From IMG/VR virus record IMGVR_UViG_3300032086_001968, positions 1 through 31,026 of that record: a DNA stretch of 31,026 nt; one strand, 5' to 3'. A program made the position numbers and the translations under genes. The stretch's first letter is position 1, and the number at the start of each line of letters is the position of its first letter. Shown piece after piece: positions 1-4,980 of this stretch. This DNA is from a virus. The notes under the pieces are model-generated. The model ran no database searches and was not told the DNA's origin. It worked only from the letters and a program-made list of their open reading frames with translations.

Positions 1-158
1 ACGTGATCGACGGTGCCTGCGCTGTTGAGTATTGCGGCAAGCTCATGCACGTCAACGCCGCCCTCGTCAAACGTGGGCAGGTCGTGCACTTCGGACCAGT
101 CGCCGTTCATCAGCGCCACGCCGCCTGTGCGGTATCCGCAATCAATGCCGACGATCAT
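1..158 (-). CDS. RuvC-like Holliday-junction nuclease, N-terminal part (truncated by window edge)
   Basis: Minus-strand reading from ATG at 158 to the left edge gives 52 residues beginning MIVGIDCGYRTGGVALMNG. The hydrophobic strand ending in an acidic residue (VGID at residues 3-6), followed by a Gly-rich turn and a second strand, is the RNase H/RuvC first catalytic motif. RuvC-family phage resolvases cut branched DNA before packaging. The start overlaps the end of the ribbon-helix-helix gene by 17 bp, so the two are probably co-transcribed. It cannot be told here whether the other catalytic acids are present, because the gene continues outside the window. It is also the only RuvC-type domain seen near the nuclease-less Tas-like protein at 3811-4518. 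RuvC-like is fairly sure; the exact family is not. Confidence 0.7.
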   Translation of the reverse strand, partial: MIVGIDCGYRTGGVALMNGDWSEVHDLPTFDEGGVDVHELAAILNSAGTVDH

Positions 159-306
159 CGAAGCTGTACCCCGCGTCTGTGAGTAAATCTTTAAGAGCCA
201 ACTCGACCAGCAATGACATGCTCATGCGGCTTGTCTCGCTGTACTTCTGAAGCGCCTCATATACGTCCTCGCGTATGCGCGGACCAATCTGCTTTAAATC
301 TTGCAT
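142..306 (-). CDS. Ribbon-helix-helix (Arc/CopG-type) DNA-binding protein
   Basis: A 54-residue protein. Residues 5-11 (KQIGPRI) would form the beta ribbon, residues 12-26 helix A and residues 29-42 helix B (SMSLLVELALKDLL), which is the standard ribbon-helix-helix layout and length. The start is ATG at 306, preceded by a strong AAAGGAG ribosome binding site at about 314-320. The promoter at 327-355 carries two GTTAAC-like boxes one helical turn apart, so autoregulation is plausible. Proteins of this fold act as dimers binding short, regularly spaced half-sites. The gene is followed by, and overlaps, the RuvC-like gene. The fold call is from sequence pattern only; the target DNA is inferred. 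Confidence 0.65.
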   Translation of the reverse strand: MQDLKQIGPRIREDVYEALQKYSETSRMSMSLLVELALKDLLTDAGYSFDDRRH

Positions 307-326
307 GGTAGATCTCCTTTAGCACC

Positions 327-355
327 GTGTTAACGTAGTGTTGGCGGATAGGCAA
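327..355 (-). promoter_or_regulatory. Promoter with paired GTTAAC-like boxes, upstream of the RHH gene
   Basis: On the minus strand a TTGCCT hexamer (350-355) is separated by 17 bp from TAACAC (327-332), giving a sigma70-type promoter about 21 bp upstream of the ATG at 306. Overlapping it are the boxes GCCAAC and GTTAAC (plus-strand coordinates 340-345 and 329-334), exactly 11 bp apart. The same arrangement recurs at 586-614, 6542-6571, 6681-6697 and 29205-29221. Confidence 0.55.
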
Positions 356-373
356 GGGGCGCCGTAGCGCCCC
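356..373 (-). terminator. GC-rich hairpin between two minus-strand genes
   Basis: A perfect 7-bp stem GGGGCGC/GCGCCCC closes a 4-nt loop just after the stop of the 381-557 gene. There is no real T tract after it, so it may be a weak terminator, an attenuator or a transcript-end stabiliser. Confidence 0.45.
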
Positions 374-380
374 GTGTTGA

Positions 381-557
381 TTACTGCGATAAAATCTCGA
401 ACATAATTTCTTTAGCATCTGATAAACGGGAAAAATATTGATCCTCACAGCGCCACATTTTTGGGTCATCGGAAGAACGGTAAATTTCAATTTGATAGTC
501 ACGGTTGTGACCTTCAATTCTGTAGCAGCCTTCGTATTGTCTTTTAAGTTTAAGCAT
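381..557 (-). CDS. Small phage protein of unknown function
   Basis: A 58-residue protein starting MLKLKRQYEGCYRIEGHNRD and ending EILSQ. The start at 557 is supported by an AAAGGAG site just upstream. The sequence looks like a small beta-rich N-terminal part (QYEGCYRIEGHNRDYQIEIYRSSDD) followed by a helix (RLSDAKEIMFEIL). No family is recognised. It is the first gene of the left minus-strand group and lies directly downstream of the promoter at 586-614. A longer open frame at 257-517 on the same strand lacks a ribosome binding site and is a shadow. Confidence 0.7.
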   Translation of the reverse strand: MLKLKRQYEGCYRIEGHNRDYQIEIYRSSDDPKMWRCEDQYFSRLSDAKEIMFEILSQ

Positions 558-585
558 TTTTTCTCTCCTTTGTTCTTTCCCTATC

Positions 586-614
586 TTGTTAACAAATAGT
601 TAACACATATGCAA
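586..614 (-). promoter_or_regulatory. Promoter with paired GTTAAC boxes between divergent gene groups
   Basis: On the minus strand TTGCAT (609-614), 17 bp and TAACAA (586-591) form a promoter for the gene starting at 557. Two perfect GTTAAC boxes (588-593 and 599-604) lie 11 bp apart, giving TTAA-N7-TTAAC. The element sits between the minus gene and the plus-strand lysis cassette, so it could influence both. Confidence 0.55.
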
Positions 615-626
615 GCCCTTTCGAGC

Positions 627-643
627 ACTTTTTCTGAAAAAGT
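627..643 (+). promoter_or_regulatory. AT-rich hairpin in the lysis-cassette leader
   Basis: ACTTTTT and AAAAAGT form a perfect 7-bp stem around CTG, followed by TTTTAT, 34 bp upstream of the first lysis gene. It could be an attenuator or weak terminator. It is too AT-rich to be called firmly. Confidence 0.3.
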
Positions 644-676
644 TTTTATGGTAAAAAGGATAAAAGAGAGGCGCAT

Positions 677-892
677 ATGATTGACATGATAGAACCTGTT
701 TTACGTTGGCTAGTTGCGCCTCTCGTGGCGGTCGTCTGGTATTTGTTTAACCGCACCAATAAGAACACGACCGACATTGCCGTGTTGAACGCCAAGCTCG
801 AAGCGCAGAGCCGTAATTTCGACGAAATGCGCGACACGATTAAAGCAATATTCAAGAAGCTCGACAGCATAGAGCACTCGCTGCGCAAGTAG
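677..892 (+). CDS. Small membrane protein with coiled-coil tail (lysis cassette)
   Basis: 71 residues. One membrane segment spans residues 8-24 (VLRWLVAPLVAVVWYLF), followed by a charged linker and a predicted coiled coil (residues 33-70, LNAKLEAQSRNFDEMRDTIKAIFKKLDSI). It is the first gene of the plus-strand cluster that ends in the endolysin, so a lysis or membrane-anchoring role is likely. The tail would extend into cytoplasm or periplasm depending on topology. An AAAGAGAGG-like site lies just upstream of the ATG. The exact role (holin, antiholin or spanin-like) cannot be decided from sequence. Confidence 0.7.
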   Translation: MIDMIEPVLRWLVAPLVAVVWYLFNRTNKNTTDIAVLNAKLEAQSRNFDEMRDTIKAIFKKLDSIEHSLRK

Positions 893-1056
893 TGTGCACG
901 CTGGTTGCCATCCTGTGGGGTCACACGTTTGCATACGGGCTGTACAAGGCGTGCTACTATGACTGCGGGTATGACAGAAAGCACTATTTATGGTACGATA
1001 AAAGGTACGAAGTCCACCCAAATTATGCCTGTCCATTAAGGTTTTATGAGAAATGA
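892..1056 (+). CDS. Small Cys/Tyr-rich protein with hydrophobic N-terminus (GTG start)
   Basis: A 54-residue frame beginning at GTG 892, whose first base is shared with the preceding stop codon (TAGTG); its own stop overlaps the next ATG (ATGA at 1053-1056). Such perfect translational coupling on both sides argues that it is real. The N-terminus (CTLVAILWGHTFAYGLY) could be a signal peptide or membrane anchor. The remainder has three cysteines and many tyrosines. No family is recognised. The neighbours suggest a place in the lysis/envelope module. Confidence 0.6.
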   Translation: MCTLVAILWGHTFAYGLYKACYYDCGYDRKHYLWYDKRYEVHPNYACPLRFYEK

Positions 1057-1496
1057 TTGATCCGTTCACCGCTTTAGCCGGCATCAAAGCAGCCGTATCC
1101 GCGGGTAAGGAGCTCGTCTCTGTGACCAAGCAGATCGGCGAGTTTTTCGATGGTGTCGATGACCTGCGCAATAAGCACACGAGGAAAAAGAACAGCGTCT
1201 TTAGCACCGGCGACGAAAATGCGATGGAGACGTTTGTGCAGCTTCAACGCGCAAAAGACGCTGAAGAGGAACTGCGCCAGATTGTAATCGCCACCCGTGG
1301 ATTTTCCGCTTGGGGCGAGCTCCAAGAGATCCGCGCGCGCGTCCGGCGTGAACGCAAGGAGCGTGAAGCGGCGGAAAAGCTGAAGCGTCAACAACGGCTG
1401 GAGGCTATCGTGATCTTTGGCGGATCTATTGCAGTGGTTGGCTTGCTGACGGGCATCATTGTAGTCGTCGTCATGGGTTTGCAGGGAAAGATATGA
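1053..1496 (+). CDS. Phage membrane protein of the lysis cluster
   Basis: 147 residues. The N-terminus is MIDPFTALAGIKAAVSAGKEL, the middle is a long charged amphipathic region (about 60-122, including GFSAWGELQEIRARVRRERKE), and the C-terminus has a single membrane helix (about 122-144, IVIFGGSIAVVGLLTGIIVVVVM). I recognise the overall pattern as a conserved protein of marine phages that sits beside holins and endolysins; its role is not established. The start overlaps the preceding gene by four bases and its stop overlaps the next start. A membrane-tethered coiled coil would also fit a spanin-like function, but no lipobox or Rz pair is visible. Confidence 0.75.
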   Translation: MIDPFTALAGIKAAVSAGKELVSVTKQIGEFFDGVDDLRNKHTRKKNSVFSTGDENAMETFVQLQRAKDAEEELRQIVIATRGFSAWGELQEIRARVRRERKEREAAEKLKRQQRLEAIVIFGGSIAVVGLLTGIIVVVVMGLQGKI

Positions 1497-1726
1497 TGCT
1501 TGAACCCGTCGGAAATCTTCCCTTCGCCATAACGCCTGAGAGAGCCCGTGAGAGCATAGAGAACCATCAGGCGCAGCAACGTGTACAGGTAGAGCATTTG
1601 CGCGCCCACAAGCTCGCCAAGGCGCTGGAGCGCGCACAACTTGATTTAATGCTGTCATATGATAGGTTTGGAGCGCACAATACAGGCTTGCAACCGCAGG
1701 GCCAGATTGTGGATATGGAGGTATAA
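1493..1726 (+). CDS. Small helical protein of unknown function (lysis cluster)
   Basis: 77 residues starting MMLEPVGNLPFAITPERARE. A central helix-forming stretch (residues 15-55) is rich in Arg, Gln, Glu and Leu. The start overlaps the stop of the preceding gene by four bases, and the next gene begins one base after its stop, which supports one polycistronic unit. No family or membrane segment is recognised. Confidence 0.6.
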   Translation: MMLEPVGNLPFAITPERARESIENHQAQQRVQVEHLRAHKLAKALERAQLDLMLSYDRFGAHNTGLQPQGQIVDMEV

Positions 1727-1727
1727 T

Positions 1728-1937
1728 ATGACCATAGCAATGGAGCGCATCCTTGAGTGGAAAATAATGCCGCGCTTAATGATGCTCGTAATGACTATAA
1801 TGTATGTGCGTGTGATCGAGTGGTTTATGACTTTACCGCAAGACGCTGTAAGCACGCAGGCAACGGCGCTGACTGCAACCGTAACGGGGGCGATGACGGG
1901 AGCTTTTGCCGTGTGGCTGGGGAGTGAGCGCAAATGA
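1728..1937 (+). CDS. Putative two-TM holin
   Basis: 69 residues from ATG 1728 (an upstream in-frame ATG at 1659 would run through the preceding gene). Two hydrophobic segments at about residues 13-33 (IMPRLMMLVMTIMYVRVIEWF) and 45-64 (TALTATVTGAMTGAFAVWLG) are separated by a short polar loop, with a charged C-terminus. This is the class II holin layout, and I recall near-identical small proteins in marine phages annotated as holins. Holins form the membrane lesion that releases the endolysin encoded at 2322-2708. The stop overlaps the next start. Confidence 0.7.
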   Translation: MTIAMERILEWKIMPRLMMLVMTIMYVRVIEWFMTLPQDAVSTQATALTATVTGAMTGAFAVWLGSERK

Positions 1938-2320
1938 TACAGGCACTCATAGGGCCACTCGCAGAGCTCGCCGGCGGCTGGCTCAAAGGCAAAGCTGACA
2001 AGCAGGCGGCGGCTGCAAATCTCGCGCTTGTGGAGGCGGAGGCGAAGGCCACGATAATGAAGTCAGCCGCTACGTCGGAAGCAGATTGGGAGCGCATCAT
2101 GGCGCAGGGTAGCCAGTCAAGCTGGAAAGACGAGTGGCTGACTGGCTTATTTTCAATTCCACTTGTGCTTGTGTTTACAGGCGACAAGGGAAGAGAAATC
2201 GTCGCAAACGGCTTTGCGGCTTTAGAGATAATGCCGGAGTGGTATCAGTACACACTAGGTGTAATTGTCGCCGCCTCGTTTGGAATTAGATCAGCGACCA
2301 AGTTTTTCGGAAGGAAGTAA
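1934..2320 (+). CDS. Holin of the GTA 3TM type
   Basis: 128 residues. An N-terminal amphipathic/hydrophobic helix and an Ala-rich coiled region (to about 60) are followed by the conserved block SSWKDEWLTGLFSIPLVLVF, then EIMPEWYQYTLGVIVAASFGI and a basic end. This order matches the holin family first described from gene transfer agents (GTA_holin_3TM). It lies directly before the endolysin. With the 1728-1937 protein, the phage has two holin-like products, possibly a holin and an antiholin. Confidence 0.75.
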   Translation: MIQALIGPLAELAGGWLKGKADKQAAAANLALVEAEAKATIMKSAATSEADWERIMAQGSQSSWKDEWLTGLFSIPLVLVFTGDKGREIVANGFAALEIMPEWYQYTLGVIVAASFGIRSATKFFGRK

Positions 2321-2321
2321 A

Positions 2322-2708
2322 ATGGGTTTTAAGTTTGGCAAACGCTCGCTGGAGCGGCTGGAGGGCGTGCACGAGGATCTTGTTCGCGTAATGAAAACGG
2401 CGATTGACTGGAGCGACGACGTTGACTGGTGCATCATCGAAGGCTTGCGCACCGTCGAGCGGCAGAAGGAGCTCCTCGCCAAAGGCGCCTCGACTACCAT
2501 GCGCTCGCGGCACCTGACCGGCCACGCCATCGACATGGCGCCATACGTTGACGGGGCGATACGCTGGGACTGGCCGCTGTACCATAAGATCGCGCCCATC
2601 ATCAAGGAAGCCGCTGACCATGAGAAAGTCAAAATTGAGTGGGGCGGCGACTGGCGGAAGTTTCCAGACGGCCCGCACTGGCAATTGCCATGGAAGGATT
2701 ATCCATAG
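2322..2708 (+). CDS. Endolysin, M15-family zinc peptidase (L-Ala-D-Glu type)
   Basis: 128 residues from ATG 2322, preceded by GGAAGGAAG. It is a compact single-domain peptidase. The motif SRHLTGHAID (62-71) gives zinc ligands His64 and Asp71, Glu106 in IEWGGDW is the likely catalytic base, and His119 in GPHWQL is the third ligand. Members of this family (as in phage T5 endolysin) cut the peptide cross-bridge of Gram-negative peptidoglycan. There is no signal peptide, so export depends on the holins upstream. The 3' end overlaps the convergent HNH gene by 10 bp. Confidence 0.88.
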   Translation: MGFKFGKRSLERLEGVHEDLVRVMKTAIDWSDDVDWCIIEGLRTVERQKELLAKGASTTMRSRHLTGHAIDMAPYVDGAIRWDWPLYHKIAPIIKEAADHEKVKIEWGGDWRKFPDGPHWQLPWKDYP

Positions 2709-3049
2709 TGCTCGTTCCAGTGAAGGATGCGGTGACAGTTTGCGCATAAACACACGCACTTTGTCTCTGCTTCCTTGACCGCCGTGTTGTACTGCCCGCC
2801 CTTTACAAGTTGATAAACGGCACGGTTTTCTGGGTCATCTTTATTTATGTGATGAAAGTCTAGCGCAGCGGGGTGGCTGAAGCCGCAGTCGCTGCACGCC
2901 TGTTGAGCCTTCCACTCAATCCACTCTTTCTTTTGTCTCTTTCTGCGCTGGCGGTTCTTGGCGATAACTTTTTCTTTGTTCCTCTGATACCACTTTGAAC
3001 CGTACGCCTTAGCGTACGCAACGCGCTTTTCCTTGTCTTTATACGGCAA
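2699..3049 (-). CDS. HNH endonuclease-like protein
   Basis: Read from TTG 3049 the protein has 116 residues: a very basic N-terminal half (LPYKDKEKRVAYAKAYGSKWYQ then KNRQRRKRQKKE) and an HNH domain. The HNH signature is two CxxC zinc pairs (CSDC and CANC), DFHH between them, and CHRILHW at the end. The frame is open back to a GTG at 3085, but those codons lie inside a terminator hairpin (3052-3080). The TTG is preceded at good distance by GGGAAG and gives the usual family N-terminus (MPYKDKEK-like). Such genes are often homing or nicking endonucleases, or help packaging. It lies beyond the terminator of the accessory operon. Confidence 0.72.
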   Translation of the reverse strand: MPYKDKEKRVAYAKAYGSKWYQRNKEKVIAKNRQRRKRQKKEWIEWKAQQACSDCGFSHPAALDFHHINKDDPENRAVYQLVKGGQYNTAVKEAETKCVCLCANCHRILHWNEHYG

Positions 3050-3080
3050 AAAAACTTCCCACTTTGGCTGCGGGAAGTTT
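3048..3080 (-). terminator. Rho-independent terminator of the Tas-containing operon
   Basis: On the minus strand AAACTTCCC and GGGAAGTTT form a 9-bp stem with an 11-nt loop, followed by a run of seven T. It begins 19 bp after the stop of the 3099-3302 gene and would end transcription of the early/accessory operon. Its 3' arm also contains the GGGAAG that may serve the HNH gene. Confidence 0.8.
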
Positions 3081-3098
3081 ATCACTTTTTACAGATAC

Positions 3099-3302
3099 TT
3101 AAAACCAAGTTTTAATTTTATTATGCAGGGGCTTTGTTCTGCGCGGTCTGTTCTTACAATTGTTATTACGCTCGTATTGCCTTGCTTCTTTCATAAGCTC
3201 GTAGCGACGGTGTCCGCCGGACCGCTTGTAAAAGTCGGTCGCTCTCTCCCTGCACCGCTCAGCGTCTTCTAGCATAAGCAGGCGTAGCTCGTCCTCTGTC
3301 AT
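3099..3302 (-). CDS. Small charged helical protein, unknown function
   Basis: 67 residues: MTEDELRLLMLEDAERCRERATDFYKRSGG, then a basic C-terminal tail with NRPRRTKPLHNKIK. The start overlaps the preceding stop by four bases (ATGA at 3299-3302). The first 50 residues should be alpha-helical. No family is recognised. It is the last gene of the accessory operon. Confidence 0.6.
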   Translation of the reverse strand: MTEDELRLLMLEDAERCRERATDFYKRSGGHRRYELMKEARQYERNNNCKNRPRRTKPLHNKIKTWF

Positions 3303-3478
3303 ATCTTTACGCCGTCTTGTCTCAGCGTGTTGACGAAATTCTTTAGCTCTTCACGGGCGCGCCAGAGATCCTGTTGCACGTTTGGGTGCTTGTCGAGCCG
3401 GAAGCTCTCGTCTTGTAGCCGGTCCACCATTCGAGATAGAAACTCCAGATGGGCCTTGTCTGCGGGTGTTATTTCCAT
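3299..3478 (-). CDS. Small helical protein, unknown function
   Basis: 59 residues from ATG 3478 (MEITPADKAHLEFLSRMVDR), preceded by AAAGGGAAT. An ATG further upstream at 3544 is in frame but lacks a ribosome binding site. The product looks entirely helical with many charges. It overlaps the zinc-ribbon frame (3351-3581) by about 128 bp in the +1 frame, which is unusual in this compact operon. Of the two overlapping frames, this one looks more protein-like in the shared region. Confidence 0.6.
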   Translation of the reverse strand: MEITPADKAHLEFLSRMVDRLQDESFRLDKHPNVQQDLWRAREELKNFVNTLRQDGVKI

Positions 3479-3581
3479 TGTATTCCCTTTCCGCGTATAT
3501 ACGCATGTAACAATCACCACAGTAGTAGGTGAAATCTCTGACAATTATTAAGGCGTCATTTTCGCAACAATCACACTTCAT
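3351..3581 (-). CDS. Zinc-ribbon protein with extensive 3' overlap
   Basis: 76 residues as an open frame. The first 32 residues form a convincing small zinc-binding unit: C3 and C6 in KCDCCEN, then C21 and C24 in YYCGDCYM. The start overlaps the preceding stop (ATGA at 3578-3581). The rest (from about residue 36) is Gly/Arg/Pro-rich, lies over the next gene, and looks like non-native sequence. Either the protein has an odd tail, or a +1 frameshift near 3480-3490 joins the ribbon to the 59-residue downstream product. Confidence applies to the N-terminal part. Confidence 0.5.
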   Translation of the reverse strand: MKCDCCENDALIIVRDFTYYCGDCYMRIYAEREYNGNNTRRQGPSGVSISNGGPATRRELPARQAPKRATGSLARP

Positions 3582-3811
3582 GGTCTTGCCCTCGGTCTAA
3601 TTACAGATGATACAACATCAGTTTGAACGCAGGTCATGTAAATGTCATTACCATAGAGTTTGACGATGTGGTCATAGATCGGGTCAGCTAAGCCCTGATC
3701 CATGACTTGCTGGCAATGGCTTTCTGAGGCGTAGACGATGCTTGCGACGGGGGCTGCGTTGTGCGCAGCCAATTCGTAGTCGATCATCAGGACGGTAAAA
3801 AACTCAATCAT
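3578..3811 (-). CDS. Small protein of unknown function, coupled to the Tas-like gene
   Basis: 77 residues from ATG 3811 (MIEFFTVLMIDYELAAHNAA). The start shares its A with the stop codon of the Tas-like gene (TAATG), and a GGAGG site lies inside that gene. It has a hydrophobic strand-like N-terminus, two cysteines (SHCQQV and MTCVQ), and a helix at 35-60. It may be a secreted or membrane-associated small protein, but no clear signal peptide is visible. No family is recognised. Tight coupling makes it worth testing as a partner of the Tas-like protein. Confidence 0.6.
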   Translation of the reverse strand: MIEFFTVLMIDYELAAHNAAPVASIVYASESHCQQVMDQGLADPIYDHIVKLYGNDIYMTCVQTDVVSSVIRPRARP

Positions 3812-4518
3812 TACGCCACCTCCTTCCATTCGTTATACAGATCGCGCACCAAGCGTTTTGTCATGTACCTCATCGCACGATTATGAGCATGCCCATCCGT
3901 CTTCACGCGCTCGCGCTCATACTCCTTGCGCTTGTCGTAAATCACGCGATACGGTCCCGCGTTTTCATCCTTACCTTGCGACTTCAATAAGCTGTCTCCA
4001 ATCGTCCAAAACACGGAATGGCGTGACGGGTTGTATCCGTGCACCAAAGCCATCTCCGCGTTACTGTGCTTGCGCTGACGCTCTCCATCAATCACGGCAA
4101 GCCCCGCGCGTTTGTAAATTCCGTCAAGCTCTTTTTCGTATGCCATGAAGTCGCCAACCTCTCCGACAATGCCGGCTAAGCCTAAGTGACCGAAGCCTTT
4201 CACCTTATCGACAAATGACGCGGCAGGTAGTTTCTTGGCCAAATCGATAAGCAGCTTTTCAAAACTACCTCGCGCTTCCAGCAACGGCTCGCGGGCGTTA
4301 AAGAACGGCTGCGTTGCTGCGATATAAACGAATGCAGCCTCACCCTTTTTTAGCGCAGCAAACAGCTTGTTTGCTTCCTTAATATCGCCATCGCAAAACC
4401 CTCTGCAAACTGCCTTGATCTGCAAGACCAGCTTACCCTCTGCCCGAACCATGTTCTGACGGTTGCGCCATGTGCGGTAAATTTGTGCAATCGTTTCATC
4501 TTCGTATCTTTTGTCCAT
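3811..4518 (-). CDS. Tas-like (TIGR-associated) protein: IS110-C-terminal/Nop-like RNA-binding protein without nuclease domain
   Basis: 235 residues. The C-terminal half resembles the second domain of IS110-family transposases. KVKGFGHLGLAGIVGEVGDF (105-124) is a helix-hairpin-helix-like segment, followed by YKRAGLAV, then HGYNPSRHSVFWTIGDSL (160-177) and a terminal basic helix with HAHNRAMRYMTKRLVRDL (210-227). The N-terminal 100 residues are helical. The DEDD/RuvC half of true IS110 transposases is absent, and no HNH is present. In the TIGR-Tas family, Nop-domain proteins related to box C/D snoRNP Nop5 and to IS110 bind short dual-spacer RNAs from an adjacent array; nuclease-less forms are called TasA. 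The nine-unit hairpin array ends 22 bp upstream of this start, on the same strand, with AAAAAAGGAG as ribosome binding site. Assignment is by pattern recall and context. The main alternative is an orphan IS110-derived phage protein. Confidence 0.8.
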   Translation of the reverse strand: MDKRYEDETIAQIYRTWRNRQNMVRAEGKLVLQIKAVCRGFCDGDIKEANKLFAALKKGEAAFVYIAATQPFFNAREPLLEARGSFEKLLIDLAKKLPAASFVDKVKGFGHLGLAGIVGEVGDFMAYEKELDGIYKRAGLAVIDGERQRKHSNAEMALVHGYNPSRHSVFWTIGDSLLKSQGKDENAGPYRVIYDKRKEYERERVKTDGHAHNRAMRYMTKRLVRDLYNEWKEVA

Positions 4519-4540
4519 TTCTTTCTCCTTTTTTAGTTGC

Positions 4541-4584
4541 GAGGCGCAATTGCAATGGCATTTCTGCGAAAGGGGGGTGGCCTC
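4541..4584 (-). repeat. Array unit 1 (last transcribed, next to the Tas-like gene)
   Basis: Stem GAGGC/GCCTC, interior 4546-4579. Spacer A is CCCCCCTTT and spacer B is TTGCAATTG; core GCAGAAATGC. The low-complexity spacer A suggests a decaying or inactive unit. Confidence 0.8.
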
Positions 4585-4590
4585 TGGTTA

Positions 4591-4636
4591 TTGGGCGAAA
4601 GCATCTTAACATTTCTGCGTTGGTCTATTGGCCCAA
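4591..4636 (-). repeat. Array unit 2
   Basis: Stem TTGGGC/GCCCAA, interior 4597-4630. Spacer A is ATAGACCAA and spacer B is AGATGCTTT; the core is GCAGAAATGT, with a G-U apical pair in the minus RNA. Confidence 0.85.
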
Positions 4637-4643
4637 ATTCGGT

Positions 4644-4689
4644 GGGGGCGTAGGTAGAGTGGCATTTCTGCAAGCTGCCGATGGCCCCC
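4644..4689 (-). repeat. Array unit 3
   Basis: Stem GGGGGC/GCCCCC, interior 4650-4683. Spacer A is TCGGCAGCT and spacer B is CTCTACCTA; core GCAGAAATGC. Confidence 0.85.
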
Positions 4690-4698
4690 TGTGATTGG

Positions 4699-4755
4699 TT
4701 GGGGAGAGCGAAGACATGTTGGCATTTCTGTGTACTGCTACTGGCTCTCGCCCAA
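4699..4755 (-). repeat. Array unit 4
   Basis: Stem TTGGG-c-GAGAGC/GCTCTCCCCAA: 11 pairs with one bulged C. Interior 4710-4743. Spacer A is GTAGCAGTA and spacer B is ACATGTCTT; the core is ACAGAAATGC, losing one apical pair. Confidence 0.85.
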
Positions 4756-4801
4756 TGGTGCGCCTCAAGGTTGGCATTTCTGCACCGTCTGCTTGGCACC
4801 A
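4756..4801 (-). repeat. Array unit 5
   Basis: Stem TGGTGC/GCACCA, interior 4762-4795. Spacer A is AGCAGACGG and spacer B is ACCTTGAGG; core GCAGAAATGC. It abuts unit 4 with no linker. Confidence 0.85.
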
Positions 4802-4813
4802 AATAAAACTGGT

Positions 4814-4859
4814 GGGGGCGTGCCCCTGAGGGCATTGCTGCGTGTTTCCGTTGGCCCCC
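4814..4859 (-). repeat. Array unit 6
   Basis: Stem GGGGGC/GCCCCC, interior 4820-4853. Spacer A is ACGGAAACA and spacer B is TCAGGGGCA. The core is GCAGCAATGC: the tetraloop changes from GAAA to GCAA but remains GNRA. Confidence 0.85.
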
Positions 4860-4870
4860 TGTGATTGGTT

Positions 4871-4922
4871 GGGAAGGGTGTAGCAAGGTTGGCATTTCTG
4901 CGATATCTACTTGACCCTTCCC
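4871..4922 (-). repeat. Array unit 7
   Basis: Stem GGGAAGGGT/ACCCTTCCC (9 bp), interior 4880-4913. Spacer A is AGTAGATAT and spacer B is ACCTTGCTA; core GCAGAAATGC. Spacer B shares its first six bases with that of unit 5. Confidence 0.85.
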
Positions 4923-4926
4923 TTGA

Positions 4927-4968
4927 GTGCGCACCTTGAGTAGCATTTCTGCGTAAGGATTGTGGCAC
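4927..4968 (-). repeat. Array unit 8
   Basis: Stem GTGC/GCAC (the shortest; one more G-U pair possible outside), interior 4931-4964. Spacer A is CAATCCTTA and spacer B is CTCAAGGTG; core GCAGAAATGC. Confidence 0.8.
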
Positions 4969-4980
4969 CATATGATTGGT

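Noticed and set aside
257-517. 86-codon minus frame
   Set aside because: It overlaps two better-supported small genes with ribosome binding sites, has none itself, and its composition is not protein-like.
646-1658. Long minus-strand frames opposite the lysis genes
   Set aside because: They are antisense shadows of the tightly overlapping plus-strand genes, without ribosome binding sites or recognisable motifs.
3811-4518. Complete IS110 insertion sequence
   Set aside because: The DEDD/RuvC half is missing, the gene is embedded in an overlapping phage operon, and no element ends or target core are seen.
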